From Paragonimus westermani (Eukaryota > Platyhelminthes > Trematoda > Plagiorchiida > Troglotrematidae), in assembly GCA_008508345.1 (NCBI GenBank), contig QNGE01000833.1, positions 42,424-106,423 on the forward strand: 64,000 nt of DNA, given 5' to 3'. This document shows, in pieces, positions 10,700-22,045 of the stretch. The translations under genes and the position numbers were made by a program. Below the pieces are notes generated by a model. That model searched no databases. It was given only the letters and a program-made list of their open reading frames with translations, and was not told where the DNA came from. Numbering within the stretch: position 1 is the first letter of the stretch; every line of letters starts with the position of its first letter.

Positions 10700-12640
10700 G
10701 TGATGCCCACGGTCTCTATGAAATCTTTTGGTTATTTTGCGTTTAAGTTATCCATGAGTGCTACTATATTTGGAACCAGATAGAATGGAGCGACATTTGT
10801 TTACAAAGTTTACTGACGTTACGGAATTTCATTTCTGTCGTAGCTACGCATCTCCTTAATATGCCGTTACACAGTAAGTTTTCAAAGCTGCTTCTGTTTG
10901 TTTCCAGGGTTCGTTAGGTCCACTCAGCTGACCTGAAGTGTGCAGTTTGTTAACCAATGCTTCCGTTTCTTTTCACTCTCCTCCGTCAGATGTTAGTTAA
11001 TTACTTTGCGTTTACGGGTGCATGACCTCCGAGCAAATGACAAAACAAAACGGGCATGCACAACAGCATGCTCCAAGTCCATTGGGTTGCTTCAAAAATG
11101 CGCGACAGTCTTGAACACCTGTAACTGGCTGCTGTACGATTAATCTGCACCTCTCGTCGAGGTGATCTTGGCGATCTCCATTTGTTGAAATGCAGTACCC
11201 AAAGTATAGAGACTGTAAGAAGTGTACAGTTGCGGTAGGTTTTCACTATTTTCAGTGTGTTTGGAGCGAATGTCTCTCAACGATAACGAAAACTGCCGTG
11301 AAATCTGGAAGTGGCTAATTGATGTCATTTTCATCGCGATATTGAAGAGTTTAACCGTGATATTGGAAGCTCACGTAAAATCCCTTCATTTGCTCTATGA
11401 ACAGCTTCTTTCAGCTTACCCTTCCTTCTCACTTTACTCATAGTGTTCTCATCACAAGAAATCTGATGGTAGCCACTTTAGGACGACCACTTCAATAAAG
11501 GGGGGTTGACACTGCAGCGCACTGGTGCACATGAACATCTCATTGTCTAGTCAACAGTCAGTACATAATCCCCCCCCCTTACTGCAGGCCTCACGTCGAC
11601 TTGGCAAAATTGAGTACGCCCACTCATAGGCACCGTTGCATGAGGCTAAAAGTGCACCGAAAAACAGACATGATATGACCTTGCTGAACGCCGATTGCGT
11701 AGGCGTTGATGAATGCGACTGCGTGCGGAGTGTCTTATGCGTGCACGGTGGACTGACCGCATCAGCCTAGCTGAACTCCGAGGCAAATTTCGGTGATCGA
11801 TCACCTTCATTCTATATCCGTTTCCTGTCTGAACCGTGAATTTTTGAGGGGAATTTTTCAGTCTTTTGTGTATACTGCCATTCGGTATCATGTCTGTCAT
11901 CTATCTCACTGGGATTGGCAAACGAATTATGATCAGTAGCAAATAAGTCATCGTCGCAGTTTAGGACTCCCAAATGAGACGAGAGCTATTCATGTGGACC
12001 ATCTAATTCAAGGTAAGTAATTGTTTAATTTGCCCGAAAGATGGAAATGTGGCTTTACCGTATGGGCATGTTCGACAAATCAATATAGAATTTGTCTGGT
12101 TGATAAAGTGCCCTGGTTACAGTATGATAACATCCAGTCAAAAGTCAACTGACTATCTGGAGACGTGAACGTTTCGGTAATTGTGTGTCTTTTCACTCAA
12201 AAACTTAACAAGATACAGGATAACTGATATTTTGTTTGTCCGTAAAACGAAGTAAACATACACCTGGCAGATTAATTCGATGTGCACCATGGTAATTCTG
12301 TACACTAAGAAAGGTAAGCATCTGAATGAACTTTGTTTACAAGTTTATCGGAGGCGCCAGGGAGTTGACACAGAGATGAGCGATGAAAACCGCGAACTGT
12401 GGAGAGAGAGAGAAACAGACAGACCTCGCAAGAGATTTCCACTCACATACAATATAACCTGCGTACATACATTAAGCAAACATCACAACCCTATGCTGAA
12501 CGATGTAGACGTGTTTGAATTTCGCGATCAACCTTTGGATTGCTGAAAGATAAGAAGATAGTGAAACGTGTTGTATGAAGTTGTTCGTGAAATAATCCAA
12601 TTGTGAATGGTTTGCTAAATCACTTAAAGGAATTTGAATA
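10700..12640. other. Non-coding stretch with a weak donor-bearing start
   Basis: An ATG-rich frame at 12280-12546 (+, 88 codons) contains AAAGGTAAGC near 12310, a good 5' splice consensus, so the first 35 nt could be a small exon. A GAGA-rich run near 12402-12413 explains its Arg/Glu-rich middle. Poly-C (11571-11579) and frames at 11001-11246 and 11646-11900 (-) have no recognisable motif. I do not support a gene. Confidence 0.35.
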
Positions 12641-12770
12641 GCTTGGGCGTCGTGTTGTAATCGAAATTTCGATTCCAACACTCCTGAGGAAGGCCACCCG
12701 AGGTGGTTGAAACGTAGAGTATTACAACTTGCTCGAAACGTTGTGTTATTCCCAATCTGTTTATCACTTA
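12641..12770 (+). repeat. Penelope-type terminal repeat with hammerhead-like motif
   Basis: CTGAGGA (12684-12690), a stem GGCCACC-CGA-GGTGGTT (12692-12708), then GAAAC (12709-12713) reproduce the order CTGANGA / stem II / GAAAC of a hammerhead core. Upstream, GTC (12649-12651) is followed by GTGTTG, a perfect palindrome AATCGAAATTTCGATT (12659-12674) and CAACAC, which can form a long stem-loop ending two bases before the core. Two extra bases (TC) and an unpaired A after the core mean the fold is not textbook. The downstream TTGTGTTATTC...TTTATCA block is shared with 50610-50720. Such motifs occur in the terminal repeats of Penelope-like elements, which is why I call it that. Confidence 0.5.
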
Positions 12771-13886
12771 AAGGAAGTTATTCTACAGATTCCACCGGAA
12801 ATTGTGTGTTGGGAAATGTGAGAGGGAATAGAGAAAGAATAGCAACTTGTTGAACATGAAATTTGTTTGATTGTTGGAGTACACAATCATCTAGTCATGT
12901 AAGATAAGTAGGAATTACATTAATAGATTCAAGAGGTGACAAAATATCATTCTTATCTGTGTTTTTGAATGTTTTATTGTTAACCAAAAACTTACGACAA
13001 TACGCTTACCAATGTAGAAAGGATGTCAATAACTGAACTGAAGACTTGGAAACAAACCATTTTTCATGATCGGAAAGTATGTCAACAGGTAACCTTAGAA
13101 AGTGTCATGAGCCTACCGTTCCGTACAGCTTTTAACATTCTTAGGTTGACACTCTCAGAGTATTTTGGCAATGACTGATCGTCCATAAGATAACAAGAAG
13201 ACATTTCGAAATGCTTATTTTTTCAGGAAGTCTGCAATTGTACAGATGGCTCAGTTCTTTCCTAATAAAACGTGCCCTTGTTATCTGCCCCTAAGGAGCA
13301 ACCAAACTATCTCTGGTAAGTGGTTTTTTGTACAACTAATCCATTTTGCTTCTTTTCAACAGCCATATCTTTATTGATGAATAAAATTCAGCTTTATATG
13401 TGTAATGTTATCCATACACACGCACGTTTAAATATCCCCAGTTATATAGAATAGGTAAGTAACTGAACAAAACGTGTAGACTGTTGACTGAGCATTTCTA
13501 ACTACACCAACATCTCAAGTGAGCACCCGCTCCGGTAACTATACCGTCAGGCATCTCCTATGCTCATTGGTCTTGTGATAGTTTTCTGCCTTCGAAAGAA
13601 AAACTATCATTTGAGTTCAATTTGCTGAAATATCACAAACGAAATCCTTCTGATCATTTTTTATGAATAGATCTAGCCTTGGTCAGAAAGTTGACAGTGT
13701 GTACGTCTGTCATCTTATGCACATGTCATCATGTTAAATGTGAATTAAATACAAAGGGTATTCAACATATTTTTGTTTTAAATTATGGACTTTTTCAATC
13801 AGCTTATTTGAAAACAGGCGAATTTGCATCCACCGAAGTTTAATTCGATTAATATAAAAACTTCTGTTAAAAACTGCAACCATATG
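12771..13886. other. Non-coding stretch
   Basis: AT-rich with no frame above about 60 codons. I looked for Penelope reverse-transcriptase signatures flanking the terminal motif and saw none. Confidence 0.45.
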
Positions 13887-14657
13887 TTACTTCTGGCACT
13901 CTTGTCTGAAAGAAGTATGATTAAATCTGAATGAGTGTCTGAAGTCTAAGAAATCCCTCATTCTCAACATTCGCAGTAGGAATGCAGTTGTTGCAGCCGG
14001 CTGTACTTCAGAAAATGTTGATAGATACGCCACATGAAGCTTTGGGTATACCGTGTGATGATTACATTTTTTGTGATCAACCACTTTAGAAGATTTCAAG
14101 CCGAAACCATTACCGAGCCACCAGATCCCAGAGAATTTTTTAAAAAGACCGCCACATAAACAACCCGACTCGTTCACAACACTTGTTCAACCAGTTGTTT
14201 GATGTATGTGAGAAATTTAACAAGGTTGGTTGGCTGTTACAGAAGAGTACACGATAATCTATTTCATGCACCTGTTGTCACTTAAGCCCGTCACAAAATT
14301 TATCATCGTTTCATGGTCTTGAGAGAAGTTCACAATTGCAATTCATGTAACGATTAGTAGGAGTAACAGTTTGATGGGAACGCTGAGTTAAGAAAAGCAT
14401 ACCCCTTTGATGGCTCCTTCAAGGAAGGTTGCTTCACAATGGCAGTTAGATAATGGACTTCTGTGTGGGGAAAACAAACGATCTCTGTAGCACAGAGGAT
14501 ACCATACATCAAGCAGGCCAGAAGAATCAGTTTCGGAATAAGGCATAGACAAACAAGTTCCCACTTTAATCATGTAAGGGGAAATATCTACCGGTTGTAA
14601 ATAGACACGATCTTGATAGACGGTAGATGGCCACAACAGCATAAAGACACCGTTCAC
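13887..14657 (-). other. Two exon-like - strand frames, unknown
   Basis: Open frames at 14657-14388 (90 codons) and 14177-13887 (97 codons) have protein-like composition. The first contains WPSTVYQDRVYLQPVDISPY and several Cys residues and ends near a possible donor, AAAGGGGTATGC (about 14405). The second contains GIWWLGNGFGLKSSKVVDHK and FLLRMLRMRDFLDFRH. Neither begins with a good start codon, and I found no convincing acceptor directly upstream of the first. A third - strand frame lies at 15312-15548. They may be exons or pseudo-exons of one gene, or chance. No family is recognised. Confidence 0.22.
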
Positions 14658-15891
14658 GTATTAAGAAGTGTTGGGCGTGTTACTCGGATCCAACCTATCG
14701 TTATCAATATGCTTGACTCGTGAAAGTCAACCAGTACATTACAACAATGCCTTTTACTTCCATTGGTTTTACAACTAACGGTAGCACACACATTCCTTAC
14801 CATTGGTGTCTTCCGTGAGTTACATTATCTTTCAATGAAGGATAGGAACATACTAATTATGCCCAATTCTTTGATAATGCTATTGAGCATTTGGAACCTT
14901 TCATTTTGAAGCCTTCTTGATAAAGCACTTGATGAAGCACTGGTTCTATCGAATGGTCAGTAAATCGTTTTTTTGACCATTATGGCATTATGGAAGTCAC
15001 AACATTAGGAACTATGGTGTTGCTCTCGGTTTCACACCTTCTTATTTTCGGACTGCTAGTTTCACAGTGGAACGGCAGACAGCTTAACCCTGACCATAAA
15101 GTGTACAGTAATGGCTAAGAGAACACAAATGAATCTGCACCTTTTATGAATTTTATGTGGAACTCACCATTCACGAGACTTCCCTAGTTTGTTCGCTTGC
15201 ATAAGCCACTCACACCTGGAAACTAACACACAGGCCTGCTGTCTTTATCTAAAACGGATGTAACAACCACTGAAACTGTTCATAAACGAGTTACTAGAAT
15301 AGCTGTGAACCTCAAAAAAAACATCCAGAAGGATCAGAAAGATTAGGTCTGTTCCAATTGCTTGTACGTTGAAAGTGAATCATGAAATGGGCAGGTTGCT
15401 GTGTAGATGGAACTGGTTTATAGTTTGGGCATTTACACTTAAACACATTGGTCAACTTTATGATCACGGCTGAACAAAATGAGTTTTTAATGATTGTGGT
15501 CAAAAGATAACCTGCGCTAAAAGGTTCCGAACCACCCTCGTATTCCAATCCTATTGAATGTACACATCACACACAGCGATGCATCCGTGTTTACTCCAAA
15601 TGAGGCTGCATTTCAGTGGCTTTATTAAAGCACCCTTGTAATCAATAACATACACGTTTTCTTTAAATTTATTAGCCATCTAACACAACTTTTTTCACTG
15701 ACCACTACAAAGGCAGGAACACAAAAAACATCTTTCTCCTTCCTGTGATAAACTACCAACCACAGAGTTCATTAGCAAATTTGATAAGGTGTTATATGGT
15801 TGTCACTTTTTTTCTTTTTAAAAAAGTCGAAACTGGTCGGGCGATTTTGATTTTGTATCAGTCCACAACAGTAGGGGAAAGCGTATCGAAC
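14658..15891. other. Non-coding stretch with one - strand frame
   Basis: The frame at 15548-15312 (-, 78 codons) contains VFKCKCPNYKPVPSTQQP and ends in a run of Ts just before its stop. I could not place splice sites on it. Nothing else stands out. Confidence 0.3.
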
Positions 15892-16140
15892 ATGCCCAGA
15901 ATGCATTTGTGGCTGCGCGCAAAAGACGTATGCTTTCGATCACTCACGAACAAGCAAACGAGTCCGGCTTTCATACTAGCTGTAGCCACTCTCATGCTCG
16001 TCTCACATTGTGGATGCGTTCATGGGCTCCCCCATCCCACAACTATCGATCTGTCACCGCAATATCAGCGCGGAATAGACACGGTGGTTTGTCATCAGTC
16101 TCAGCTAAACAAGGGGATTCCTTTAGAAGCTGGGTTTTAG
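15892..16140 (+). CDS. Possible small secreted protein or first exon, unknown
   Basis: Starting from ATG at 15892 the frame gives 82 residues. A basic, polar N-terminal stretch of about 23 residues is followed by a hydrophobic core, SPAFILAVATLMLVSHCGC, and then VHG-LPHPTT, a plausible signal-peptidase site. The remaining ~37 residues (with Pro, Asp and one Cys) would be a short mature peptide. I see no dibasic processing sites or amidation motif, so it is not obviously a neuropeptide precursor. A second frame overlaps it (15909-16223) and also looks coding-like near its end (VCAKIKSDVHKSEGELKSL). A strong donor-like ATGTAAGTTA lies at about 16233-16242, after both stops. The N-terminal region is long for a signal peptide, so an internal Met or a membrane anchor is also possible. 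Confidence 0.28.
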   Translation: MPRMHLWLRAKDVCFRSLTNKQTSPAFILAVATLMLVSHCGCVHGLPHPTTIDLSPQYQRGIDTVVCHQSQLNKGIPLEAGF

Positions 16141-17589
16141 GCGTCGTTTGTGCAAAGATCAAGTCTGATGTGCACAAATCAGAGGGGGAATTGAAGTCTC
16201 TGATTTATATGAACGAAGACTAAATTAGGCAAAATGTAAGTTACTTCTGAATTAGTATTGTTCATCAAAAACTATCACACTCCCAAGAAGAAATTATTTT
16301 CACAACCCAACAGGGTGTTTTAGGATTTCCTAATGCCATAGGTTGAAAGTATACAAGTGACGTTTTGTGCAATTATTGACCAAAAACACGAAAATATGCA
16401 ACTGCATATGACAATATGTATTATATAGATTTTCTGAGTCTCATCGCTGAGTAGTAGAGGGGAGTGGAATTACGTTACCCTCATAACTCCCACATGATCA
16501 TAGTTTTCGACTAATTTGTTGTGGTGGAAGATGCTAAATTTATCTCCAGTTATTCAACAGTGCTTAGTACAGCTCGAATTTAGGTGTGAAAACTCTGGGC
16601 GAAGCGTGTTAGTCGATGTGAAGTTCGGGTCCACTAAATGATGATAGAATGAACCATTGATCATTCATTATTTCTTGTGGTCTGTAGGTCCTGCTGAATC
16701 CAGTGAATTCTTACCATTCCGATGAGAAAAATGGAGTACGAAATTTATCGGAATCAGTTTGCAGAGAGAACGCTGTGAGCCATCAAGTTCAACTTACAAT
16801 CACTGTGGCCCCGTACGTCAGGCATGCGGTGCTCAGGATGACTGATGCTTTCGCAAACTGACTGGAGCATTTCAGACAGGTCAGCTTTGGTATTCCTTGA
16901 AACTAACTAAAACCATTCGACTATCAGGTTTTTATTAACAGAAATGAGATTTCTTAAATCGTGAACTCTCACTTTCCCCAAGTTACAATATAGGTATCAC
17001 GAATTAGCTCATAAGTATGACTTATTGGTTACAATAACCAAAACCTTTCAATGAGTTGCATTATTTTGCATTCGCCTTCAGTGGAATGTGTTATAGGGCA
17101 CGATCCCGCCAACTCAGTCTACGAGACTGGTGAAACAGGTTGTAGGAATACGTTGTTTGTATTGGTAAGCACTAGGTGGTTTTGGTTTTTTTAATACACA
17201 AATTAAACGCCACTCATAATTGATCGCAGTTGTCACATTCCCATAGACATTCCAGTCAGCCTTTTTCGAAAAACATCACCTGCAATGAAGTTGGACTGAA
17301 GCGGTTTCCTGACTCAAGAAGGCTCAGCCAATCGCAGTACATGCACATGCTACTAAAGACGGGAGTGTGGTCGGTCGGGGACAAGCGAACAAAAACGGTG
17401 ATCAGCTGCTGTTTAAATGTAGGTCAGATTCATACGACTGACTTGTTGGATTCAAGGTTGTCGAGGGTAGCACCGAACTGGTCAAATTGCAAGAACGCTT
17501 GTCACCCAACGACAATCGTAAATTCCCCTGTTCCTGTATTTAAAAAGTGCCGCTTTTCTACTAAATTGATATTGTTTGATGCCACAGAG
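16141..17589. other. Non-coding stretch with one unrecognised + frame
   Basis: A frame runs 17230-17622 (+, 130 codons, non-ATG start) directly into the inverted ribozyme-SINE at 17590, so its last part is repeat sequence. No motif is recognised. The rest shows nothing specific. Confidence 0.35.
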
Positions 17590-17815
17590 ACTGTTGTCGT
17601 TTTGCCTTTCTGCATTCGATAGCCCAACACGCGACTGCATTATACTCGAGCTTCATTCTTGTTAGAACTCAACCGCAACGCATATCCTTGCCGTGCCCGA
17701 GACTTAAAATCCCACTCACCTTTGCATGAGGCAACCCTGATAACCACTATGCTATGAACCTCTCATTAAGCATAACCAAACTATCACAAGCAAACGCTCA
17801 GACACATTCACTTGT
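17590..17815 (-). repeat. Ribozyme-SINE copy, well-preserved tRNA-like head
   Basis: On the - strand, from 17815: a 5' block containing GAATGTGTCTGAGCGTTTGC, then the tRNA-like region. This has box A TAGCATAGTGG, a perfect match to TRGCNNAGTGG, and a box-B-like GATTTTAAGTC followed by GGCACGGCAAGGATATGC. The ribozyme segment (17684-17636) keeps stem II as GTTCT-AACA-AGAAT and the block CTCGAGTA, but the core CTGACGA reads CGGTTGA and GAAAC reads GAAGC, so this copy is inactive. Its stem II differs from the GCTCT/AGAGT form by a paired change on both sides. The tail (17635-17590) is truncated. It is head-to-head with the + copy at 17850-18010. Confidence 0.78.
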
Positions 17816-17849
17816 ATCTGGTGTTCAGATTGCTCGATCATCCTGAAAA

Positions 17850-18010
17850 AAGACACCAATCAAGTATACGTTCTAATTATATCTGGCAAGAGTGGAACTT
17901 GAGTGCAGTACTTAGTTTGAAAAGGAGCTGGCTAGAAACTCAATGCGAATATGAAATGCCTGATCAATTTCGAGTGATACTCAAATCATATGCATCATTT
18001 TCAGCAACCT
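17850..18010 (+). repeat. Ribozyme-SINE copy, 3' part
   Basis: Recognised by GTTCTAATTATATCTGGCAAGAGT (stem-II region, expanded and degraded), GGAACTTGAGTGCAGTAC around the former cleavage site, and the tail block AAAAGGAGCTGGCTAGAAA...CAATGCGAAT, which matches 30683-30717. The tRNA-like head is absent or unrecognisable. It points away from the - strand copy at 17590-17815. Confidence 0.55.
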
Positions 18011-19944
18011 CAGGCCTAGGTTATTAATCCTAAAGTGGCATATTTTTACTCCCAACATCCCTTAGCTTTGGGTGACCTATGGCTAATTCTATGGAAGTCT
18101 GTTTCTCCCCCTATTTTTGAGCTCACAACCTTTTTCGTGCTAGTCAACTGAAGACTAGATTGACCTAACAGAACAGCATTGTGATTGTCAATTGTACATA
18201 GCTAAGTGAATAATTCCTTCATGTAGCCAATCTGTTTGCTTAGTTACTCACCACATGTGCTTTTTCCGATTACCTGTTTCATTATAAACAACACATTATC
18301 AGTTTTGGAATGGACAAACAAACGATACATTACCACCGGCTACCTCTCGCTCACACACGTACAAACACATCAATTCTGTCCGATTCCACAATAACATCAA
18401 ATGAATCAATACAATGAACCACCCTTTTCACACCTTCACTTTCAAGTGTATACATAATAGTAGTCAGTAGGACTGTTGTTTCACACAGTCCCATCCACAA
18501 CTAGAGACTCAAATGTTTCTGCTGCCTCTACTACGTTTCCAGATGACCTTGCTGCTCCTACCTTACCCCCCCCCCAGACCAATCTGTAGGTGGCAATGTT
18601 ACTTCTAATTGCAAATGGCCTTATCCCTCCCCATTTACTGGTTCGTGACTATCCCGGTTACGAGTGCGATATTCTCGTACAATCATCCATTTGTCCAACT
18701 CACGTCCAATTAACTGGCAATTAGAAGGGACCGAAGGGGTAGTTGAATTAGCCCGTATTACATAAAGTGTTAATTGTAATCACATCATGGGGATGACCGC
18801 AACTCAGTGAACTTATGTGGACACTATTGTATGCTCTTACTTTCTGATTAAGATTGGCAGAAAACATACTCACGTGCACGGGTGCATTTATACAATTGCA
18901 AATATGCACTCGTATGAATGGAACTTCTATCCCAAACACAGCGTAATCACTGGCCACCTTTCTGTTCTCACGAAAAGAAAGTGGTGTGCATTTACACATA
19001 CAAATACATACATACACATACAAACACAATCTAGTTTCCCAGAATTGGTAGGAGCTGTAATGAACTTGATGCAAACATATCCAACTACTGTTAACCGAAC
19101 TAGGCTATTAGACGTTTGGGGAACGAATGACCACTTTCACAAGCGTGATTAATTTACTGCAAATGTATCCTTTTATAATTGATGGCCAGGTTACAGATAC
19201 CCACGTAAACATCAGTCTATGTGAACAAACACTAAGGTACACGTCGAAATATGTGAATGTCTGAAATTCCGATTATATTAGCTGATCATCATGTTTTTTT
19301 CTCAGCCATGTGTGACTCTTCAATATACGTAACATAGCGCACCTGATGAGTTCAGTAATGTTTTATTTGAAGGAAATGCAACATCCACATAGACCTATTG
19401 AGTTGTATGCTGTCAAAACGTGGAATTGGAAAATGTTCAAACAACTTTTTGTTGTGAAATTCCTACGGTTCACGAGTTATGAATAGCGCTATGTGCATAC
19501 ATGTAGCTATATGGATTGCGGAATTCATATTGCTCTAAGCGTGTTCTCTCCACTAGCAGCTAACACTGCACCAATCGCAATTTCGTCCATAAAAAATATA
19601 TTCAATATAAACCTGAGAGACCAGAAAGTATATGAATGAGATCTAAATACCACAATGTTCCAACCGACTAGCACATTTCGAAATGCGTTATCAAACTCTT
19701 GAAAATGAAATACAATTTCTTAACTAAATGATATAACTAATGCTATACGTGTGAGAGAATTGTGATGAGAGTGCAATATGGTCTGTGCTTTACGGGAATG
19801 ACGATTGTGACGGTGTCATAAGCAAGACAACGAACACGGAGCCTGTGGAGCCCGTGTGATCTCAAAAAGAAATATCTTTGTGAATAAAAAGGATATCAAG
19901 ACTGTTTCAAAGCAAATAAGCCAGTTATCATTTGTTCTTATAAC
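18011..19944. other. Non-coding stretch with simple-sequence tracts
   Basis: A poly-C tract occurs near 18566-18577 and an AC/AT-rich tract (ACACATACAAATACATACAT and similar) at about 18993-19030. The overlapping frames at 18748-19152 on both strands come from that tract. No gene is supported. Confidence 0.45.
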
Positions 19945-20065
19945 CAAATAACTACCGATGAGTTGTAGCGGGAGTGAAATTCGAGTACAGTACTTTGTTT
20001 CGAAGAAGAGGGACGGGGTAACAAGCCTATCTGACTGTGAAATCTGCAATCAACAGCGTGTAGTA
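19945..20065 (+). repeat. Ribozyme-SINE copy, degenerate 3' part
   Basis: ACTACCGATGAG...GGGAGTGAAATTCGAGTACAGTAC aligns with the hammerhead segment. GAAA and the stem-III loop TCGA are kept, the core reads CCGATGA (second base changed) and the cleavage triplet reads GTA. The tail follows with TTTCGAAGAAGAGG and CTATCTGACTGTGAAATCTGC. No tRNA-like head is visible upstream. Confidence 0.55.
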
Positions 20066-20370
20066 TTCAACTTTTATCAACTAAATCTACGAGTACTCAT
20101 CAGTACACATGCAGTGTATACCACAAAAACATCTGGTCCAGTTAGTATCCTCGTTTTCGAATGTTCTTACTCTTTACCCCGACAAGCGGAATGGTGTGCA
20201 CACTGTTCAGTGGAATAGTGTTATCTGGTTGGACAGACGACGAACGGTATCTTATACGTGTGATTTTGTTATCCACTGGTTGTTCTTCGTGTTTCACTCA
20301 GTAATGTGCTATAATTACTAGTCGTGAGCTTACTATCTTAAAAGTACAAGGTAAAAATGCTTATTGTCAT

Positions 20371-20622
20371 ATGTCTTTCCGGAGAGGCAATAACTCAGGT
20401 CCTTTCATAGACAGACTCACTTCAGCTATTGAGTATAGATACAACGTCGCGAAGGCTGTGCTTACTGATGGTACGATGCCACTGCGAACGCCGTCCAAAA
20501 AGTATTCCCGTAGAATATGTCAACTCCCAAACAGTCAGTGGTTCCGTTTGAACCTAACTAAGTGTCAGTCGTTCCCGACAAAGCAAATGCGAACAGGAAT
20601 CACTGAGCATATGCTCAAATAA
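20371..20622 (+). other. Exon-like open frame, unknown
   Basis: An ATG-initiated frame of 83 codons with a basic, protein-like composition (DRLTSAIEYRYNVAKAVL, KKYSRRICQLPNSQWFRLNL). No splice acceptor, promoter or family is evident. Chance is a fair alternative. Confidence 0.18.
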
Positions 20623-20627
20623 CCTAG

Positions 20628-20772
20628 TTATAAAATTGACTTAGCAACTTTCAGCACGCCAGATGTTTCTTCGCTGAGAGCATACCGTAGAATTGTCAAT
20701 ACCGGTTCGAAATGTTCCGTGAATTTGTGACCAGTAACATCGACAGTCCCTCCATACATTGTAATTTTTCTT
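20628..20772 (-). CDS. Candidate exon with good splice acceptor, unknown
   Basis: The - strand reads ATTTTCTACTGCAG immediately before 20772, a strong 3' splice site. The following frame is open for 47 codons to a TAA at 20628-20630 and includes KITMYGGTVDVTGHKFTEHF and LTILRYALSEETSGVLKVAK, which look like real protein. No poly(A) signal is seen close downstream, and no other exon is linked. The family is not recognised. Confidence 0.28.
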
Positions 20773-21616
20773 CTGCAGTAGAAAATTCGTTGCCCTTGTA
20801 ATCTGTGGGGAACAATTCGGATCACAATGGTTCACACTATCCCGTGCTCCACGTTGTGCTATGACGCACAGAGATATGGATATCATTGTAAGAGACCTGT
20901 CTGAAAGGCAGTCCACTAGAGAGTTTTCTTGTGGTTGAAACTGTGTTCAGTCGTCCTCAGTTGTTTGTACAGCAGCTACCTCGTGCTCGGTCTTTTTGTC
21001 TGTTTTTCAAGTGTTCTGAATTACGAGGCGGTCTAGATACCAATATGACCTCAGCTAAGCGGGTACCTGTCCAGTAAAATACATGGACGTTGTGACAAAT
21101 GTGATCACCAGGTGTCTGGGGGTGTTAAGTAGCCCCCAGTGAGACCGAAACCAAATCTGGACTTCGAGTAAAGTTTGTTGTAACAAAGATCAGAGCCGTA
21201 TTTATAAGGAACACTCAAATATAGTAAACATCTCGTTCGACTATCTTTACTGACTAACTAACTAGATATTGTGTAAATGGCTTTAGGTCCACAACGTCGG
21301 TTTCTGATCCAAGCATTATGTTCAGTTTCATGTTAGTTACTCGCCTGTGCATTGTTGGTCCTCATATACGATCAACCGATCAACAGATTTACACCAACAT
21401 TCGTTCGTCATATCGCACGATTATTGTTGGATACAGTTGGCTTTGTTGATGAGCCTACGGTTGTTTCTGTTAGAGCCAATAAGCAAATCCATGTAGTATT
21501 ACATTTCTGCGTCTGTTCGATTCCTTTTGGTCCATCTACACTACTTGTACCTTATCTTTTGTCATTGCGTGTTGTTGCTGGTTATTAACATCGACAGTAA
21601 ATATATATCCGTGTAG
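20773..21616. other. Non-coding stretch
   Basis: A frame at 21352-21588 (+) with a hydrophobic end (LLVPYLLSLRVVAGY) lies just upstream of the interrupted frame below, but nothing links the two. Nothing else is recognised. Confidence 0.35.
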
Positions 21617-22045
21617 ATTCTTATGTCCCCATACGATTTCACTCCTTTTCATGGATCTCACCTATTGAATTGTTCAATCAATTACACACCCACTCGTGAG
21701 GCTTGCATCCCAACCCGAGAAGAAGACATGGTCACCAACGAGCCCAAAGGGGTTCTGAATACATATGACAAACAATTACCACAAAAGACAATCAACGCAC
21801 AGAGTGAACCGGATGGGACTACCATATATGGTAGACCTGAAGAATCATGTCTTTAGGGTGCTAATAAGCGAACAAGGAAAATCAGTTCAGACAGAGTTGA
21901 GGCCAACAAGTGTCCGACTGCGCAGCTGCATTCTGATTCGCTAATTGGACCAATACGGTTTCACCCACCCGGCTGGGAATTTGGCTCAATCAAGAAGGAC
22001 CTAAACATTCCAGATTCACTTCAAACAGCTGATATTCACAGATGA
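21617..22045 (+). pseudogene. Coding-like frame broken by one in-frame TAG
   Basis: From 21617 the same reading frame is open for 79 codons, meets TAG at 21854-21856, then stays open for another 62 codons to TGA at 22043-22045. Both halves look alike in character: hydrophilic, rich in Thr, Glu, Pro and Asn. Examples are YTPTREACIPTREEDMVTNE and SEPDGTTIYGRPEESC before the stop, and PIRFHPPGWEFGSIKKDLN after it. The first ATG is at 21623. A weak acceptor (CCGTGTAG) directly precedes 21617, so it may be an exon. The simplest reading is a pseudogene or pseudo-exon with one nonsense mutation; stop-codon readthrough or a sequencing error would look the same. The family is not recognised. Confidence 0.35.

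Noticed and set aside
17686..17756. Functional tRNA gene (box A and box B like)
   Set aside because: The cloverleaf is degraded and the same segment recurs attached to ribozyme and tail sequence at several places, so it is the head of a repeat rather than a tRNA gene.
19346..19385. Hammerhead from CTGATGAG
   Set aside because: No GAAA at the proper distance, no stem II and no complementary stem I.
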